Origin: Taudactylus pleione
Taxonomy: Eukaryota; Chordata; Amphibia; Anura; Myobatrachidae
DNA length: 64,000 bases
Direction of reading: 5' to 3'
Assembly: GCA_031769625.1 (NCBI GenBank)
Contig: JAUIMM010000213.1
Coordinates: 2,114,501 to 2,178,500, forward strand
This document shows positions 10,363 through 22,274 of the stretch, in pieces (the stretch's first letter is position 1; every line of letters starts with the position of its first letter). Both the position numbers and the translations under genes were made by a program. The notes below the pieces were generated by a model. The model ran no database searches, was not told the origin of the DNA, and saw only the letters and a list, made by a program, of their open reading frames with translations.

Positions 10363-10898
10363 GGGCCTGTTTCATTATGGATCGCTAATGCGATTGCGTA
10401 CACATTTGGCCGATTGTTGCGTACCGCGCATGTTATGCATCTCAGTGAACGTGCACAAAGAGACCACTGTGATCGCACTACGATCACAGAGACCACGCAG
10501 ACCCATTGCAAAGTGATTGACAGGAAGTGAGCATTTGGGGGTGGTGACGGGGGAATGGTTGGCAAAACGTATGTGTGTTAATGCGTTTGAACGCCATTAC
10601 AGGGGCATGCATAAATTAGTCACTGCGCAGCTTGAGCACACACTGCGTGAAACGAGGTTAGCAATTTCTGAGTTAGGCCTGACACTGTGTAATTGTGCGT
10701 GAGGCTCCGATGTTACTTGATGGTACCGATGTTTTTTTGCAGACTTCAAGTATCATGGATGTGAGAAAGGGGAAGTGGGTGTCTTTATGTTCGTCTGTGA
10801 CTGCATTGTGATTGCAAACATTAGCATATTTTTCGCCGTGGGCTTGCGTGAGTAATCGCAGCTGCAATAGCAATAGCGATCCATAATGAATCAGGCCC
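10363..10898. mobile_element. MITE of the GGCCTGATTCAG family (536 bp)
   Basis: It starts GGGCCTGTTTCATTATGGAT, ends ATCCATAATGAATCAGGCCC, and is flanked by TAA on the left and TAT on the right (two of three bases agree). The terminal inverted repeats extend through GATCGCTAATGCG and its complement. It shares interior blocks such as GGCATGCATAAATTAG with the partial copies at 11931-12330 and 19466-19799. Confidence 0.75.
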
Positions 10899-10901
10899 TA
10901 T

Positions 10902-11156
10902 GTACTACAGAACAGATTGTACTGGATATGTGTATTGAATATTTTAACAGAAAAGCATTTTATTTGCATGTGTGTGTATTTTTATAAGGGACTGGAATGG
11001 TTAAGTTCCTCTCATTTATTATACATGCCTCTAGGGATGGCTACCTCTGTGGTTTAACTTTATTTTATCCTTGTCTCCTCAGATGACAGCTTCTGCTAAA
11101 GGGAATCACATTTATTTTTGCATCCCTCTACTAAACCAAATTGTTCTTCTACCTAA
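10902..11156. other. No recognisable feature
   Basis: Short AT-rich gap between MITEs. Confidence 0.5.
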
Positions 11157-11600
11157 GGGTCTGATTCAGAGTTGTACGCAAACCTAATGATCGTGGGTGG
11201 ACTTTGCATGTGCCTGGGCTCTCGGGTCACAGTGCCCAGGACACCGCAGCCACTTTGACAGGCTATGGCTATTTGAGGGTGGGGAACAGATGGCTATGGG
11301 GACGGTTTCACAAAACAGAGGCATGTCGCTTCTGTTTTATGGCAGTGCCAGGGCCAGAGTCTGCCTCTTCCTATACAGATTTCCTGGCCCCAGCAAAGGA
11401 GTTCTATCACCCATTCTGAGTAAGGTTAGACTTACTCAGAAGGGCTATGATTGCAGCTATCGCGACCGATGGTCGTGATGGTGATCTAATGCTGCATCTT
11501 CGGATGCAGCACTCCGATCTGCATTCCCTCCTGCGACATTAGCATATTTTAACATCGCTGCTGCATCCAAAGACGTGGCAGCGACCTTAAAGGACCATGC
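11157..11600. mobile_element. Partial MITE of the GGCCTGATTCAG family
   Basis: The left end is GGGTCTGATTCAGAGTTG. The interior resembles the element split between 20064-20352 and 34541-34705, sharing TTTGACAGGCTATGGCTATT, a CTGAGTAA stretch and CGACATTAGCATATTTTA. The matching right terminus is absent; similarity fades near 11600. It is useful as an approximate uninterrupted reference for the split copy. Confidence 0.6.
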
Positions 11601-11757
11601 TGCCAGATCCTGCCCAAAGAATGCTGACTACCCAATACTGATAGCAAAATAAATTTGTTGTTGCAATTTTTAATCTAAACCTTAAAAAATCAGGAATCAG
11701 CTCACTCACTTCTACTCTCTCTCTCTTTTTTCCATTTAGAATACAATAAAAGAACTA

Positions 11758-11912
11758 GGGGTATATTTACTAAAGTGAGAGTTTTTAGAAGTGGAGATCA
11801 GATTTTAGCTATTATCTTTTAAAAGGTCTAGTTAAATGTTAAGGAGAATCTGATTGGTTGCTATGGACAATATCTCCATTTCTAAAAACTAAAATTTTAG
11901 TAAATATACACC
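11758..11912. mobile_element. MITE of the GGGGTAAATTTACTAA family, CTA duplication (155 bp)
   Basis: The ends GGGGTATATTTACTAAAGT and TTTTAGTAAATATACACC are inverted and flanked by CTA at 11755-11757 and 11913-11915. It is shorter in the middle than the copies at 6472 and 53878, having lost part of the CCAAT-bearing segment, but retains TCTGATTGGTTGCTATGG. Confidence 0.8.
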
Positions 11913-11930
11913 CTAGAATGATGCTCTAAG

Positions 11931-12330
11931 GGCCTGATTCAGATACTGTATTTACGCAATGCTGATATTTATGCAAATAGAGCAAATTTTAGCTATCGTG
12001 TATACGTGAAAGCCATACTGAGCGGTGCAGCACAACGATTGGTTTACAATTACGTTCACATAGAGGATTCACTCTGAAAGTGAGTGATGGTAGTCAGCGT
12101 TTGGGGGAGGTAATGGGGGGTGACTAAGGAAACGCAGGTGTGTCAGGAGCGTTTAAACACCGTTACATGGGCAGGCATAAATTAGCCATTGCTATCTCCT
12201 TCACAGCATGAGAACTCTCAGTGTCAGTAGAGCCGTAGTGATTGAGGCAGATCAGACTTGACTTAGAACCTGTGTGACTGCCCTATCTGTGTCGATATTC
12301 TCAATGTTTACGGTGGTGCAATAGGGCGTC
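11931..12330. mobile_element. Left part of a GGCCTGATTCAG-family MITE
   Basis: It begins GGCCTGATTCAGATACTG and shares AAACGCAGGTGTG and GGCAGGCATAAATTAGCCA with the copies at 10363 and 19466. No matching right end is seen, so the copy is truncated or strongly diverged. Confidence 0.5.
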
Positions 12331-15300
12331 ACTATTCTCAGGTAAGCTTTGGAAGAAATTACCATATTTTTGCATTTGCGATCCTTGAGAGATCTTTGGG
12401 AATATGTAGCAAACACTGGTATCATGTATTATATTGAGTTTTTCTTACTCTATGGCAGTGAAAAGGTTAAAAACAGAGTAACCTCTGCCTTTTTAGATTT
12501 TCCACACTTGTGCAATACTGTCTATCCATTTGTGATACATACTAGAATAAAAAAAACTCTTATTTAAGCAGATGGAGTAAATCAAACAGCAAACATGCAC
12601 AATCTGCATCTCAGATGGCGTTTCCCAGCAGGATGTAATGTAGTGTAGAAAAAAGATCACTGAAATTATAAATTTAAGCTAAAGTCATCTGATTGTCACG
12701 GTCAGATAATATGCTTACCTTGCAGCACTATGAGTCATCACTGTCTGTCTGCAGATATCCCAGCGGATCAGAGAACACTGTAAGCATCAGTCAAGTTGAT
12801 GTTACACATTTCCCTCAGGCTAACAAGTCTCCTAATGTAAGTTATTTTCAAAGTGATTTGAATCAAAGAGAAGGATACTCTAAATTTACAGAAAACTATA
12901 CATTGCAGTGGGGAAATATGAAATAATGGTTATTAGTGTTCTATTATTGATTACACATGTTTTGGGGTTTCTGTCACCGAAAAGTCCTGATATTGCTATA
13001 AGGGGATCAAAAATACTGCATTAAAAAGACTGAATACAGAAATAAACAATGGATTACAGGCAACCTGCCTCTAGCATCTAAACCAACTAATATGTTAACA
13101 TGGGCATTTTCAGCTAGAATCTAGCAGCATGCATTTACTGTAATAATTTCCCTCTGCAAAGTGCAAAGAAAGCATACAGGAAATGCCTTGGTTTATCACA
13201 AGTGCACTTAGATCCAGCTCACTTACAGTATTCTCCACTCTTGGGAGATGTCGTATTGGGAACAGAGGCAGAAAAATCTGAAGAGTTCAAAATCTACCCT
13301 TCAATCTCTGTGAATGATCTCTAGTGTTTGCAAAATATATGTATAAGTACAGAAAGGTGTACAACAATATCCTTAACATGTTATATAATTCCCATGGTCT
13401 AACAGGGCCAAACTGTTTGCTGCAGAAACACAGTTTTATCACTTCATGCTGTTATTTTCATGTGAATCTGCCCACTTGTATAAGGAAGAACATGGATTTT
13501 ATGGAGATACTGTAATGGCATCAATCAACTGCATAGGTGCAAAATGTGTCATCTTCTGATAAGAGCAGTGGGGTGGATCAGCCTTACTGAATGCAAAGGG
13601 GAAGAATATGTGCATCTCATATTCTAAGGGACCAAAAATTCAATGAGATTCAATTAGAAGAAAAGACACATTTAGGGAGATGTTTTCTATTTGTGGGTGA
13701 CAATAAACACATTTTTAGACGTCATCAGACATGGTAGTGATCATGTTTGAGGCAATACTTCCAATTATATCCAATTATAAATTATACAGTAAAATGCATT
13801 TATGGCAGAGTTCTGCTAATCTAAAGCAAAATGTAATTGTGGAAAATAAAATAAAGACAATGGTAATATCACTCAATCTTATGATTTATTTAAGGCATAA
13901 CTAAAATCACAATTACCATATTTGTTCAGAAAAAAAACTGTGCAGTTAATCAAGTAGTGGGTACTGAACTCTAGTTGGGTGGACTTTAATGTTATTTTTA
14001 TTCTTTCCACAATGCATTTTTCCAAATGGACACACAATCCTGCAACACTAAGTATAAAGAGATTTTCAGGAGTACCCCTATCATAATGGGGTCTCACATT
14101 AACATAGCAGGTTGCCCCATTTCCAAAATCATCAACCAGCCCCAGTGCTAAACAGTCTGGACTGATTCCCACTATAATAGGGTGAATATGAAAGTGAGGG
14201 ACCGTGACCATAGTTATAACAAGCCCCAAGATAGTCAGTGCAAAGTTGGTGCCTCTATGATGATCATGTCTCCAAAAGGCTACTATACTCAACACAACCG
14301 AAAGATGTTGGAGCTCATCCTGACCCATTTGGGCTATTATACCCCATAGTACAAGTATAATTTTAAGGGAAGAGCTGTCAATAAACATAAGGTTGGATTA
14401 GAGAATCCTGGTGCCCCTCATCTTAGCAGTAGTGGTAGTAAGTTCACGGCAGCAAAGCAGCTCTCTCCCACCATCTAACTGCGTTCCCAGGTTCCTTCTC
14501 CCTGTTGTGACAGTGAGCTCTAACAGTTACAGCTGCTCTACTATACTCTATATTCAGTACAGATGATCAAAGTCATAGATCATGAGTGTCTTAGAGCAGC
14601 ACTGACTGTCAATATACCTTCTTACTGCCCTAGTCAGAGGCACAATGCTGCATCGCACTGCTTCAGGGTTAGACAATCTGATAGTGGGACGGATGGTGGA
14701 AGAAACCTGCCAGGCGGCATGTGCAGGCCTCTAAACTTTAAAAGAGCCACACATACAGTATGCGTTAATCTCAGTTATACTGTAAGTTACAAGTCTTACA
14801 GCATATAACAAACATATGATATTTATCTCACATTTCCACTGCATTTTGAAAGTTAGATGTAAGGGAATCTGCAGATAGGATTTTAGCCATAAACCTGTTT
14901 CATTTGTTTGTTTTTTTGTGTACTCCATGAATGCTTGTTCACATAAGAGTAAGAGGAGCCATAAAATAGACAACTTTGAAGCAGACTAATGCATAACAGT
15001 GACTGTCTAGATAAGAAATTCCTTACCTTGGTTTTATAAAGCATGCAAAAATGATAAAGACATTTCCATTAAAATAATGTGGAAGACATTTACTACTGTA
15101 CAAACTGGACCTCTCTACTTATGTGATCTTAGATGTTCTATTGGTCCTTTGTGACCTCCATGCATTGTGCAATGGGGTCATATGATGTAAAAGTTGACTG
15201 CTCTGCACAGAGAATAACATAAAGTTATATTTTTAATCAGATTCTGTCTATGCGACAAGTTCCCTGATTTCTTCTCCAAACTCTATGAATATTTTCATCT

Positions 15301-17520
15301 CAGGCACTTTATGGGGTCTCTCCTGGCAGGGGAATCCTCCCATGTAATCCCTCCATTCACACATCACTGTCTTTCTACTACCCTTCAAAAATAAATAGTC
15401 TCTGCTCTCTCCTCCATTTTCCTTGACGGTACTCTTGACTCTGGGAACAGGCATGAGAGTAAATGGGAAAGAGATCTGACTTGACAGTGATTCCTGGGAG
15501 GTAATCAGGGCTAAGGTGGCTTTCAGTTCTATCTTCACAACCAAGGAAATGCCTACAAGGTCTATTTCAGATGGCACTTCACCCCTGACAGGCTTTCTAA
15601 ACTGTTCCATACTGCTTCCCTTTCTTGTTGGTGTGGCTGCAGCCAAACATGTTTATACATAATATATGGTGATTGCGCCCCCAAAACTTTCTTTTTTTCT
15701 GGGACAAAGTTAGGTTTCTCACTGTATCATTGTTCCCTTGCCCCATTCAGAAAGACCCCTAGACCTTCCTGCTCTACTACTCCCTACAGGTCTCTGCCCC
15801 TCACATGGCAAAACTTTCTTCCCACACCTAGAAACAAGATACACCTCCTACCATTACCTCCCTAAAATCTTAAGTTTGGTTCATAGCCCAAATGGAAAAA
15901 AATACTTATTACCTTCACTGCAAATGATAAGTTCCACCAAATATGGGCTCCCTAGTTATATATGTAACTACTATTTATGCCCACTACATGTCTCACCATT
16001 CCAATGCAACTAGTGTTCTGTATAGTGTGCCTTTTTCAATATACATGTTCCTTCTGAATTCAGCCCACACAGTCAACTCTACTTCATCCAGCCTTCCTGA
16101 CCTATATATCGCCATGCTCAAATATGCCTGACAACCATGCACCCTCTCTTCCCACCCCCTTTCTACTTGATTTCTGGATTTGTATCCACTGCGAAATACA
16201 ACTGTCTATTTGTCACCTGCTTTCTGTTATGCTATGTCTTTAACCCATGGTTTAAAAATTAAATAAATTCTATTACTCTGATTATTATGCCATTTTTTAT
16301 GTTTTACACTCTTTTAGGCATTTTAGTTTGCATTGATGTAATTGATTGTGTTGATTGCACTTCATAATTCATACTTTTGCTATGTTGTACTGTTTGATAT
16401 TTTCTGGTGCCATGAAAACTTTCTAATAAAATTTCACTTGCATAAAAAACATTAAATAAAATCTAATTTTAAAAAAATAATATATTACTATGATATATTG
16501 CTATTGTTAATGTATTTTAAACATTTAAAAATCAAATAACACAATATTACACCAGCAATTCAATATGATACAAACCAATATATTTGCTAAAACTCTACAG
16601 GTAGAAAATATGTGTATTGTTTTTAATCAGTGTATATGCTTTTGACAACAATCATTCACACAAACAAACTCTTCTGTCATTCAAACTGCAACAAAAGGAA
16701 ATATGTCACAGAAAAATGTCAGTGTGTTCATAACATCTTTATGTCAGTAGTAAAAAATGTAATAAAGAAAATCAATGAACTGTCACCACCACTCCCTCCC
16801 AACAAAAAATAAAATCTTTTAACAATAAAAAAAAACAATAAAAAAAATTTGATGGGAATTATTAATCTAAAAAAAAGGATGAAGAGCGACTAAGTTTGTC
16901 AAATAATGTGGAAATAAATCAACCTCTAATTGTTACTTCCTATCTACTATATAAGAATTTTACAGTAGGTGTAACATTATATTATATTATATAAACGCAG
17001 TAGAGACTATGCATAATACCATAGCAGATTAAGCCGTAAATATTTTTTTTCATAATTGTTTAGTTTTATATGATTACCCTCTTTAGATATGTTGACTTCA
17101 AAACTTATGGAAATTTATGATACACAAAACTGCAGAGATGCAATGCAAAATCCTTTTGAAGACATAATTTCCACTAGTCCTCCTGGTGTTCAACAAAATT
17201 GCATGAGATTGCGGATTATGACGCAAATATCTGCATAATAATAACTGGAGTTGGACAGGCCCAGGGTGTTTCTTGGTAAGTACAGTACCTAGTTTTATGG
17301 ACCTGTGTTAACATTATAGGGATTTTGTAATTGAGTAAAATTAAACCTATGCAAAAGAATGAAGACTGAACATTCTTAAAGCCATTCCTTAATTTGCTGA
17401 TTTAGAGACTTTACCAATAGAAAGCTCAATATCAAATTTCTTCCTATTCCCTAATTTAACTCTAAATTCTATCAAATCAGTACAATTAGAATTTCTTTAT
17501 ATCTCTATTTGTCAAATATG
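12331..17520. other. About 5 kb of AT-rich DNA with no recognised gene or bounded repeat
   Basis: I see no conserved protein motif, no LTR or inverted termini and no RNA gene. Open stretches of 169 codons (13879-14388, minus) and 132 codons (15248-15646, minus) have no recognisable domain and no neighbouring exon signals. The part at 16440-16860 is very A-rich with AATAAA-like words. This is the least repeat-structured part of the window, so a lineage-specific exon or regulatory element cannot be excluded. Confidence 0.4.
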
Positions 17521-17529
17521 TATATACTC

Positions 17530-18383
17530 TATCTATCAATCTTTCTACCTACCTATCTATCCAAAATCAAATATCTTGACTGACTGACAGATTCACTGAC
17601 TCATCAAAGCCCAGCTCAAACCCCTGGACCTAGAAACATGAAATTTGGGGAGTATATTCCTTCCATTATGTAAGCACCCACTAAGCAGGGATTATTTTGA
17701 AATGTCACTTCTAAGGGAGTGAAAATGTGTAAAATGTTTTCTCATCCTGTATAATGTCCTGATTGGCTCACTCATAGTGGCTGCACACAGTATATTAAAA
17801 TAAGGGAGCCACAACAACTGCCACCGAATGTGTTACAACAGAAGTGACAGAAGGGAATGTGTTATTACGCAGATATGGGAGGGAATGTGTTTCTACACAG
17901 GTGAGAGTGGGGCTGCCAAATTTGTTACTATGGGGTGAGGGAAGGGAACGTGTTACAACATGGGTGAGGGAGAGGAATGTGTTACTACAGGGGTGAGCAG
18001 AGTTAATGTGTCACTACAGAGGTTAGGGAGGGAAATGTGTTACTTCAGAGATGAGGGAGGGGAATGTTGTTACTCCAGGAGTGAGCTGGGTAATGTGTTA
18101 TGAAAGAGGTGAGGGAGTGTAATATGTTACTACAGGTGTGAGGAAGGGATTGTGTTTCTACACAGCTGAGCAAGAATAATGATAATGTGTTACTACAGAG
18201 GTGAAGGAGTGGAATGTGTTAGTACACAAGTGAGGAACAGTAATGTCTTACTATAGTAGTGATGTATGTAGATGATGCATTACGATAGAGGTGAAGAATT
18301 AATATGCTACTGGAGTAGTGAGATGGAAATGGGAACAGTAAATATCTAAGGTTTACCCGGATGAAACTGGGCACATCGGCTAG
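17530..18383 (+). mobile_element. Non-autonomous Helitron-like unit
   Basis: The 5' part runs from a pyrimidine-rich TCTATC tract into CTGACTGACAGATTCACTGA and CTCATCAAAGCCCAGC. The 3' end at 18350-18383 is a small hairpin (CCCGG, loop, CTGGG) followed by GCACATCGGCTAG and then T. A 3' hairpin a few bases before CTAG with insertion before T is the diagnostic Helitron end; no inverted repeats or target duplication are expected. No Rep or helicase is encoded. The interior carries a divergent minisatellite. The family assignment is inference from end structure. Confidence 0.55.
17825..18325 (+). repeat. Divergent ~30-36-bp minisatellite inside the Helitron-like unit
   Basis: About 14 variable copies of a unit built on GGAATGTGTTACTACAGAGG followed by TGAGGGAG. 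Unit length drifts and copies differ by many substitutions, so the array is older than the one at 2510-2808. Confidence 0.8.
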
Positions 18384-18387
18384 TCTA

Positions 18388-18421
<34 letters not shown>

Positions 18422-19460
18422 TGTCCTGACTGACCGACTGACTCATCAATGCCCAGCCCAGCCTAAACCCCTGGATCTAGAAACATGTCATTCAGGGATG
18501 TGCCTTCCCTTCCATGATGTAGGCTCCCACTAAGCAGGGTTTTTGTTTTAATTCAACTCCTAAGGGGTTGAAAAGGGATATAATGTTTCCTACCCCTGCG
18601 CAATCTCCTGACTGACTGACTCATCAACTCCCTGCCCAAGCCCCTTGACCTAGAAACATGAAATTCATGGTGTATATTCCACATGATGTGCAGTATGCAC
18701 CCGCTAAGCAGGGATTTATTGAAATTCGACCCCTGAAGGTTTCCTCTCCATTGAGGTGATTGTGTGTCAAAGCAACATGTCCCAAGTCCTGTGGGACTGT
18801 AAGCTCATTGTCTGTCTCAAGAGGCGGCTTCAGAGGTGGGGCTGCAGTGCAGTTGAATATTCAAATAGGGGATCAACATCAACTGCCAGTGATGTTTGGC
18901 AGCATTTGGGATAACAGTTGGTGTGGCTACCCTATTTGAATATATATAAAAACAAATGTCCTGAATTACTGTGACTCATTGACTCATCAACGCCCAGCCC
19001 AAAACCCTGGACCAAGAAACATGTAATTCAGGGAGTACTGTATATGTTTTCGATGACGTGGGCACCCACTAAACAGGGCTTAAATGTTTCCTCCCCCTGT
19101 GCAATGTCCTGACTGACTGACTCATCAATGCCCTACCCAAGCCCCTTGACTTAGAAACATGACATTTGGGTAGTATATTCCTCCCATTATGTAAGCACCC
19201 ACTAAGCAGGGATTTTTTTAAATTCGACCACTTAAGGGGATGAAAAGTGGTAAAATGTTTCCTCTACTGAGGTGATTGGGTGACAAAGCAACATATCCTT
19301 AGTGCTGTGGGACTGTTAGCTCATTGTCTGGGTCAAGAAGTGGCTGCAGCGCAGTCCAATATTTAGAAAGGGGAGCCACACCAACTGCCAGTGATGTTTG
19401 TCAGCATTTCAGATGACAATTTTTGTGGCACCCCTTTTTAAATATTGGACTGCACTGCAG
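18384..19460 (+). mobile_element. Head-to-tail tandem of further Helitron-like units
   Basis: Immediately after CTAG (18380-18383) comes TCTATATATAT and then AAACAAATGTCCTGACTGA, the 5' end of a second unit joined with no spacer. CTGACTGACTCATCAA modules recur at about 18420, 18605, 18960 and 19108, each followed by CTAGAAACATG and CACCCACTAAGCAGGG. Two hairpins with 35-40-bp arms (18848-18945 and 19352-19450) share GCCAGTGATGTTTG. The array is cut at about 19465 by a MITE fragment. Confidence 0.55.
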
Positions 19461-19465
19461 CCCCA

Positions 19466-19799
19466 CCTCTGGAGTGGTTGCAGAAACGCAGGCGTGCCTG
19501 TCTGTTTGAACACTGTTGCATGGATGTGCATAAATTAGCCACTGCGATAGCCTATATAGCTTGAGTATTCACTGCGTGCGATTAGACTTGCAATTTCTGC
19601 GACAGGTCAGACCTGCTGTAATTGTGCTTCAATGTTACCTATGTATACGCAGGACTGCGAGGTATTATGGATGTGAGAAAGCAGTAGTGGGCGTCTCTGT
19701 GCTGGCTGAGTGGTGGCAGACATTAGCATATTTTCTCAGCTGCACTGCGAGCGATTACGCAGCTGCGATCGCAATTGCGATCCATGCTGAATCAGACCC
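19466..19799. mobile_element. Right part of a GGCCTGATTCAG-family MITE
   Basis: It ends GATCCATGCTGAATCAGACCC and shares ATAAATTAGCCACTGCG and GCAGCTGCGATCGCAATTG with the copy at 10363-10898. The left half is missing at the junction with the Helitron-like array. Confidence 0.65.
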
Positions 19800-20063
19800 A
19801 TTGTCTCATGTATACCTGCATGTCTTTGGTATGTCATGGAATAAAGCACAGAAACTGTGAAGACAGTTAAATAACTGCTTTTTCTCTATAGATATTCCAA
19901 AATGGCCTGGACAGATTTGTTAGTACCCTTTAGATAAGATACATTATTGGACTATAGCGATATTTCAAACTACTGTAACTGCTTTTGTGTATTAGCATCA
20001 CACATGTATTTAATCTTCTAATCAGTCATTCAGCCTATTTAAATAGAGAAAACTAGTCACTAT
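19800..20063. other. No recognisable feature
   Basis: AT-rich spacer with no supported feature. Confidence 0.5.
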
Positions 20064-20352
20064 GGACCTGATTAGTTGTTCGCAAACCTGATAGCTTGTG
20101 TAGAACTCTGATAGTGGCTGATCAGTGCATTGCGCAGGATCTGTGTTGCACTTGTGCCAATCAATGTCTGCAAGCTTGCTCGCAGTGCCCAGACAGCGCA
20201 GCCTGATTGACAGGCTGTGGCTATTTGGGGGCAGAGTCAGGCAGTGTCCCATTTTCTGGGTATGCTGAAGCCAGTGGCTGCGTCCTTGTATGCAGCTTCA
20301 ATGGCTTTAGGAGCGTGACAACACTGGTAATCCTGAGTAACCTGACAGCTAA
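20064..20352. mobile_element. Left half of a MITE split by a 14.2-kb insertion
   Basis: It begins GGACCTGATTAGTTGTTCGC after TAT (20061-20063). The other half lies at 34541-34705 and ends TGAATCAGGCCC followed by TAT (34706-34708), so the 3-bp duplication brackets both halves. Together they give about 454 bp, similar to the copy at 11157-11600. The break is marked by the 16-bp direct repeat GTAACCTGACAGCTAA. Confidence 0.75.
20337..20352 (+). repeat. 16-bp direct repeat, left copy (pair at 34525-34540)
   Basis: GTAACCTGACAGCTAA is present here and identically at 34525-34540. It occurs at the exact point where the MITE of 20064/34705 is interrupted, so it behaves as a target-site duplication of the 14.2-kb insertion. 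The length would fit LINE-type integration, but no poly(A) or LINE body is seen at either edge. Confidence 0.85.
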
Positions 20353-20531
20353 ATTGTAAAGGAAGGGGAAAAATAGGGATACCCGAGCTCAGGTGGACAG
20401 AGGATGGTAAATAGAGTAGGTGAGTAGCAAGCAATGTAATCTTAAACCCACTATTACAGATCAATATGGTATCCTCAGATACCGCTGTCTCATGTGGGGG
20501 TGCTGTGATGTTATTGCATTAGATACTATAC

Positions 20532-20612
20532 TCACAAGGGGGGAAAAGAGTAGAAAAGAACTCTCATCTTTTTTGGGGGCACACTTAGTAGTTAATGTAA
20601 AATCTAACTTTT
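20532..20612 (+). repeat. Inverted repeat arm, left (pair at about 34443-34526)
   Basis: The sequence starting ACAAGGGGGGAAAAGAGTAG and containing AGAACTCTCATCTTTT and GGGGGCACACTTAGTAGTTA is the reverse complement of 34443-34526 with few differences. The pair brackets the DIRS-type element and everything nested in it. DIRS elements have inverted terminal repeats, so these may be its ends. Some 180 bp of unassigned sequence lie between this arm and the 16-bp repeat. Confidence 0.8.
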
Positions 20613-21430
20613 ACTTAGTTAATGTAAAATCTAACTGTATACATATAGGACCTCATTCAGAGTCGGTCGTAAATGGCCGCTCGGTCGTACGCATCCAATG
20701 TTTCCAAACCACGCATGCGCACGGTTAGTTGTGCGCATGTGCGTACGAGACCTTGTGATCCAAAATGCTGTCGATCGTACCGCTTAGGAGCAGGAAGTGG
20801 CTTCCGAGAGTTGAATGACACGAAAGACCGTTTGTGTGTGTTGACGGGGGTGGTGGTCTGAAAACGCAGGTGTGCCTCAGCGTTTTGAGGGGCGTACATA
20901 AATTACCTGCTATGACCGACATAGAAGGCCGGAAGTAGTAAAACGTCACTCTGCGAGCAGGTTAGAGGCCTAGCTGATCGTACAGCTTGAGGTTGGGTAC
21001 GTGCTCTTGCAAGAGTATAATCGATACTATCGAATGTTATTGATGTTAGGATTTATGTTTCTATTTTGAGCCACACAATGCAAGCAGCTAATAATCGTTT
21101 GTTGAAGCTAATAACACTGTTAATTGGCTTGTAATTGATTCAGCTGCGTTAGCATTAGCGAATAATAAGAATAAATAAATTTCATGGGGATGGCTTATTC
21201 TATGCGTTTTTTTATTAATTTTTGGTGTCATTTCATTATTATTCCAAAATCCAGGTTTAAAATATTTTTTATTAACAAACGCACTACCAGTAAAACATCA
21301 GCATGAACTAAATGACATTTGAACAATAAAGTTTTAAGACCAATTGAAAGGGAGGAAAAAAAAACAAACAACACTTTAGAACACTAATTACATAATTGTC
21401 AACAAGCTATTAACAAGCTGATCGATAGAC

Positions 21431-21840
21431 AGGGCCGGATTACTAATGGGCCGGGTGGAGCTCAAGCTCCAGGCCAACCATTCAAATAGGCCCAACGCAG
21501 TGCAGACAGGAAAAAAAAATCCCTGTGAACACTGTCTGCACTACTTTGAATCCGACATTGCAGTGATGGAGGATTCGAAGTCTGGTCCATTCACCCCCCT
21601 CCGCGCATCGGCAGTCCGAAGCTCCGTCACTGACTGTCCAATTTCTCTCCCTGGCCCTGCAGTCTGAGGCTCCGCCCCCATGCCGCCCGAAGCTCCGCCC
21701 CCATGCCGCCCGAAGCTCCGCCCCCCCGGTCGTACTAGCTTCCCTGACCATGTGAAATTGGCTCCGGTTCCCTGGGTCATCTGAAGCCCAGCCGTTTCAC
21801 CCAAGGGGCCACTACTCGCCTCCTCCCTGCGCAATGAAAT
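21431..21840. other. Unclassified interspersed repeat with short GC-rich tandem units
   Basis: It begins CAGGGCCGGATTACTAATGG, a start typical of dispersed repeats. At 21660-21725 a unit GAAGCTCCGCCCCCATGCCG recurs about three times. No frame is credible, and the right boundary is not clear. Confidence 0.4.
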
Positions 21841-21960
21841 TAAACTATAAGGTTAGCCTTTTGAGCAGAGTGCAGAGGCTGAGCTGCTGTGAGAAGAAGC
21901 CAGCATGCATAACCAGCGTTCCTTCCCACAGGTCAGTGTAATGTCTGGCATCTATTAAGT

Positions 21961-22080
21961 GTGTGTATGTGTGTGTATGTATATATGTGTATATATACAC
22001 AAATGTGTGTGTATGTATATATATATATATATATTTACATACATGTGCACACATATACAAAAACATATACATATATATAT

Positions 22081-22140
<60 letters not shown>

Positions 22141-22240
22141 ATATATATATGTATATGTTTTTGTATATGTGTGCACATGTATGTAAATATATATATGTAT
22201 ATGTTTTTGTATATGTGTGGGTATATATATATATATATAT
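21961..22240. repeat. Palindromic GT/AT simple-repeat block
   Basis: Alternating (GT)n and (AT)n blocks are arranged as a large near-palindrome centred near 22110: the left part with ACATGTGCACACATATAC and AAAACATATACATATA is mirrored on the right. The tyrosine-isoleucine-rich open frames here are artefacts of ATATAC repeats. The block ends in (AT)n, which abuts a Penelope-like terminus at 22241. Confidence 0.8.
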
Positions 22241-22266
22241 AGATCAGTTGTTGAACCTGGCACTCC
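22241..22266 (-). repeat. Penelope-like terminus abutting (AT)n
   Basis: Read on the minus strand, GGGAGTGCCAGGTTCAACAA runs to CTGATC and then TATATAT. This matches the GGAGTGCC plus about 15-20 bp plus (AT)n arrangement seen at the other PLE ends in the window. The remainder of the fragment is interrupted by the hAT-like MITE at 22275 and may resume at 22627. Confidence 0.5.
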
Positions 22267-22274
22267 CATACTCG

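Noticed and set aside
13879..14388. Open stretch of 169 codons on the minus strand
   Set aside because: No recognisable domain, no plausible splice or promoter context, AT-rich surroundings; length alone is compatible with chance in a 64-kb window.
15248..15646. Open stretch of 132 codons on the minus strand
   Set aside because: The composition looks protein-like, but I recognise no motif or family. A protein database search would decide; without it no CDS is called.
21431..21840. A hAT MITE starting CAGGGCCGGATTA
   Set aside because: No matching right end or 8-bp duplication could be located, so the boundaries are not supported.
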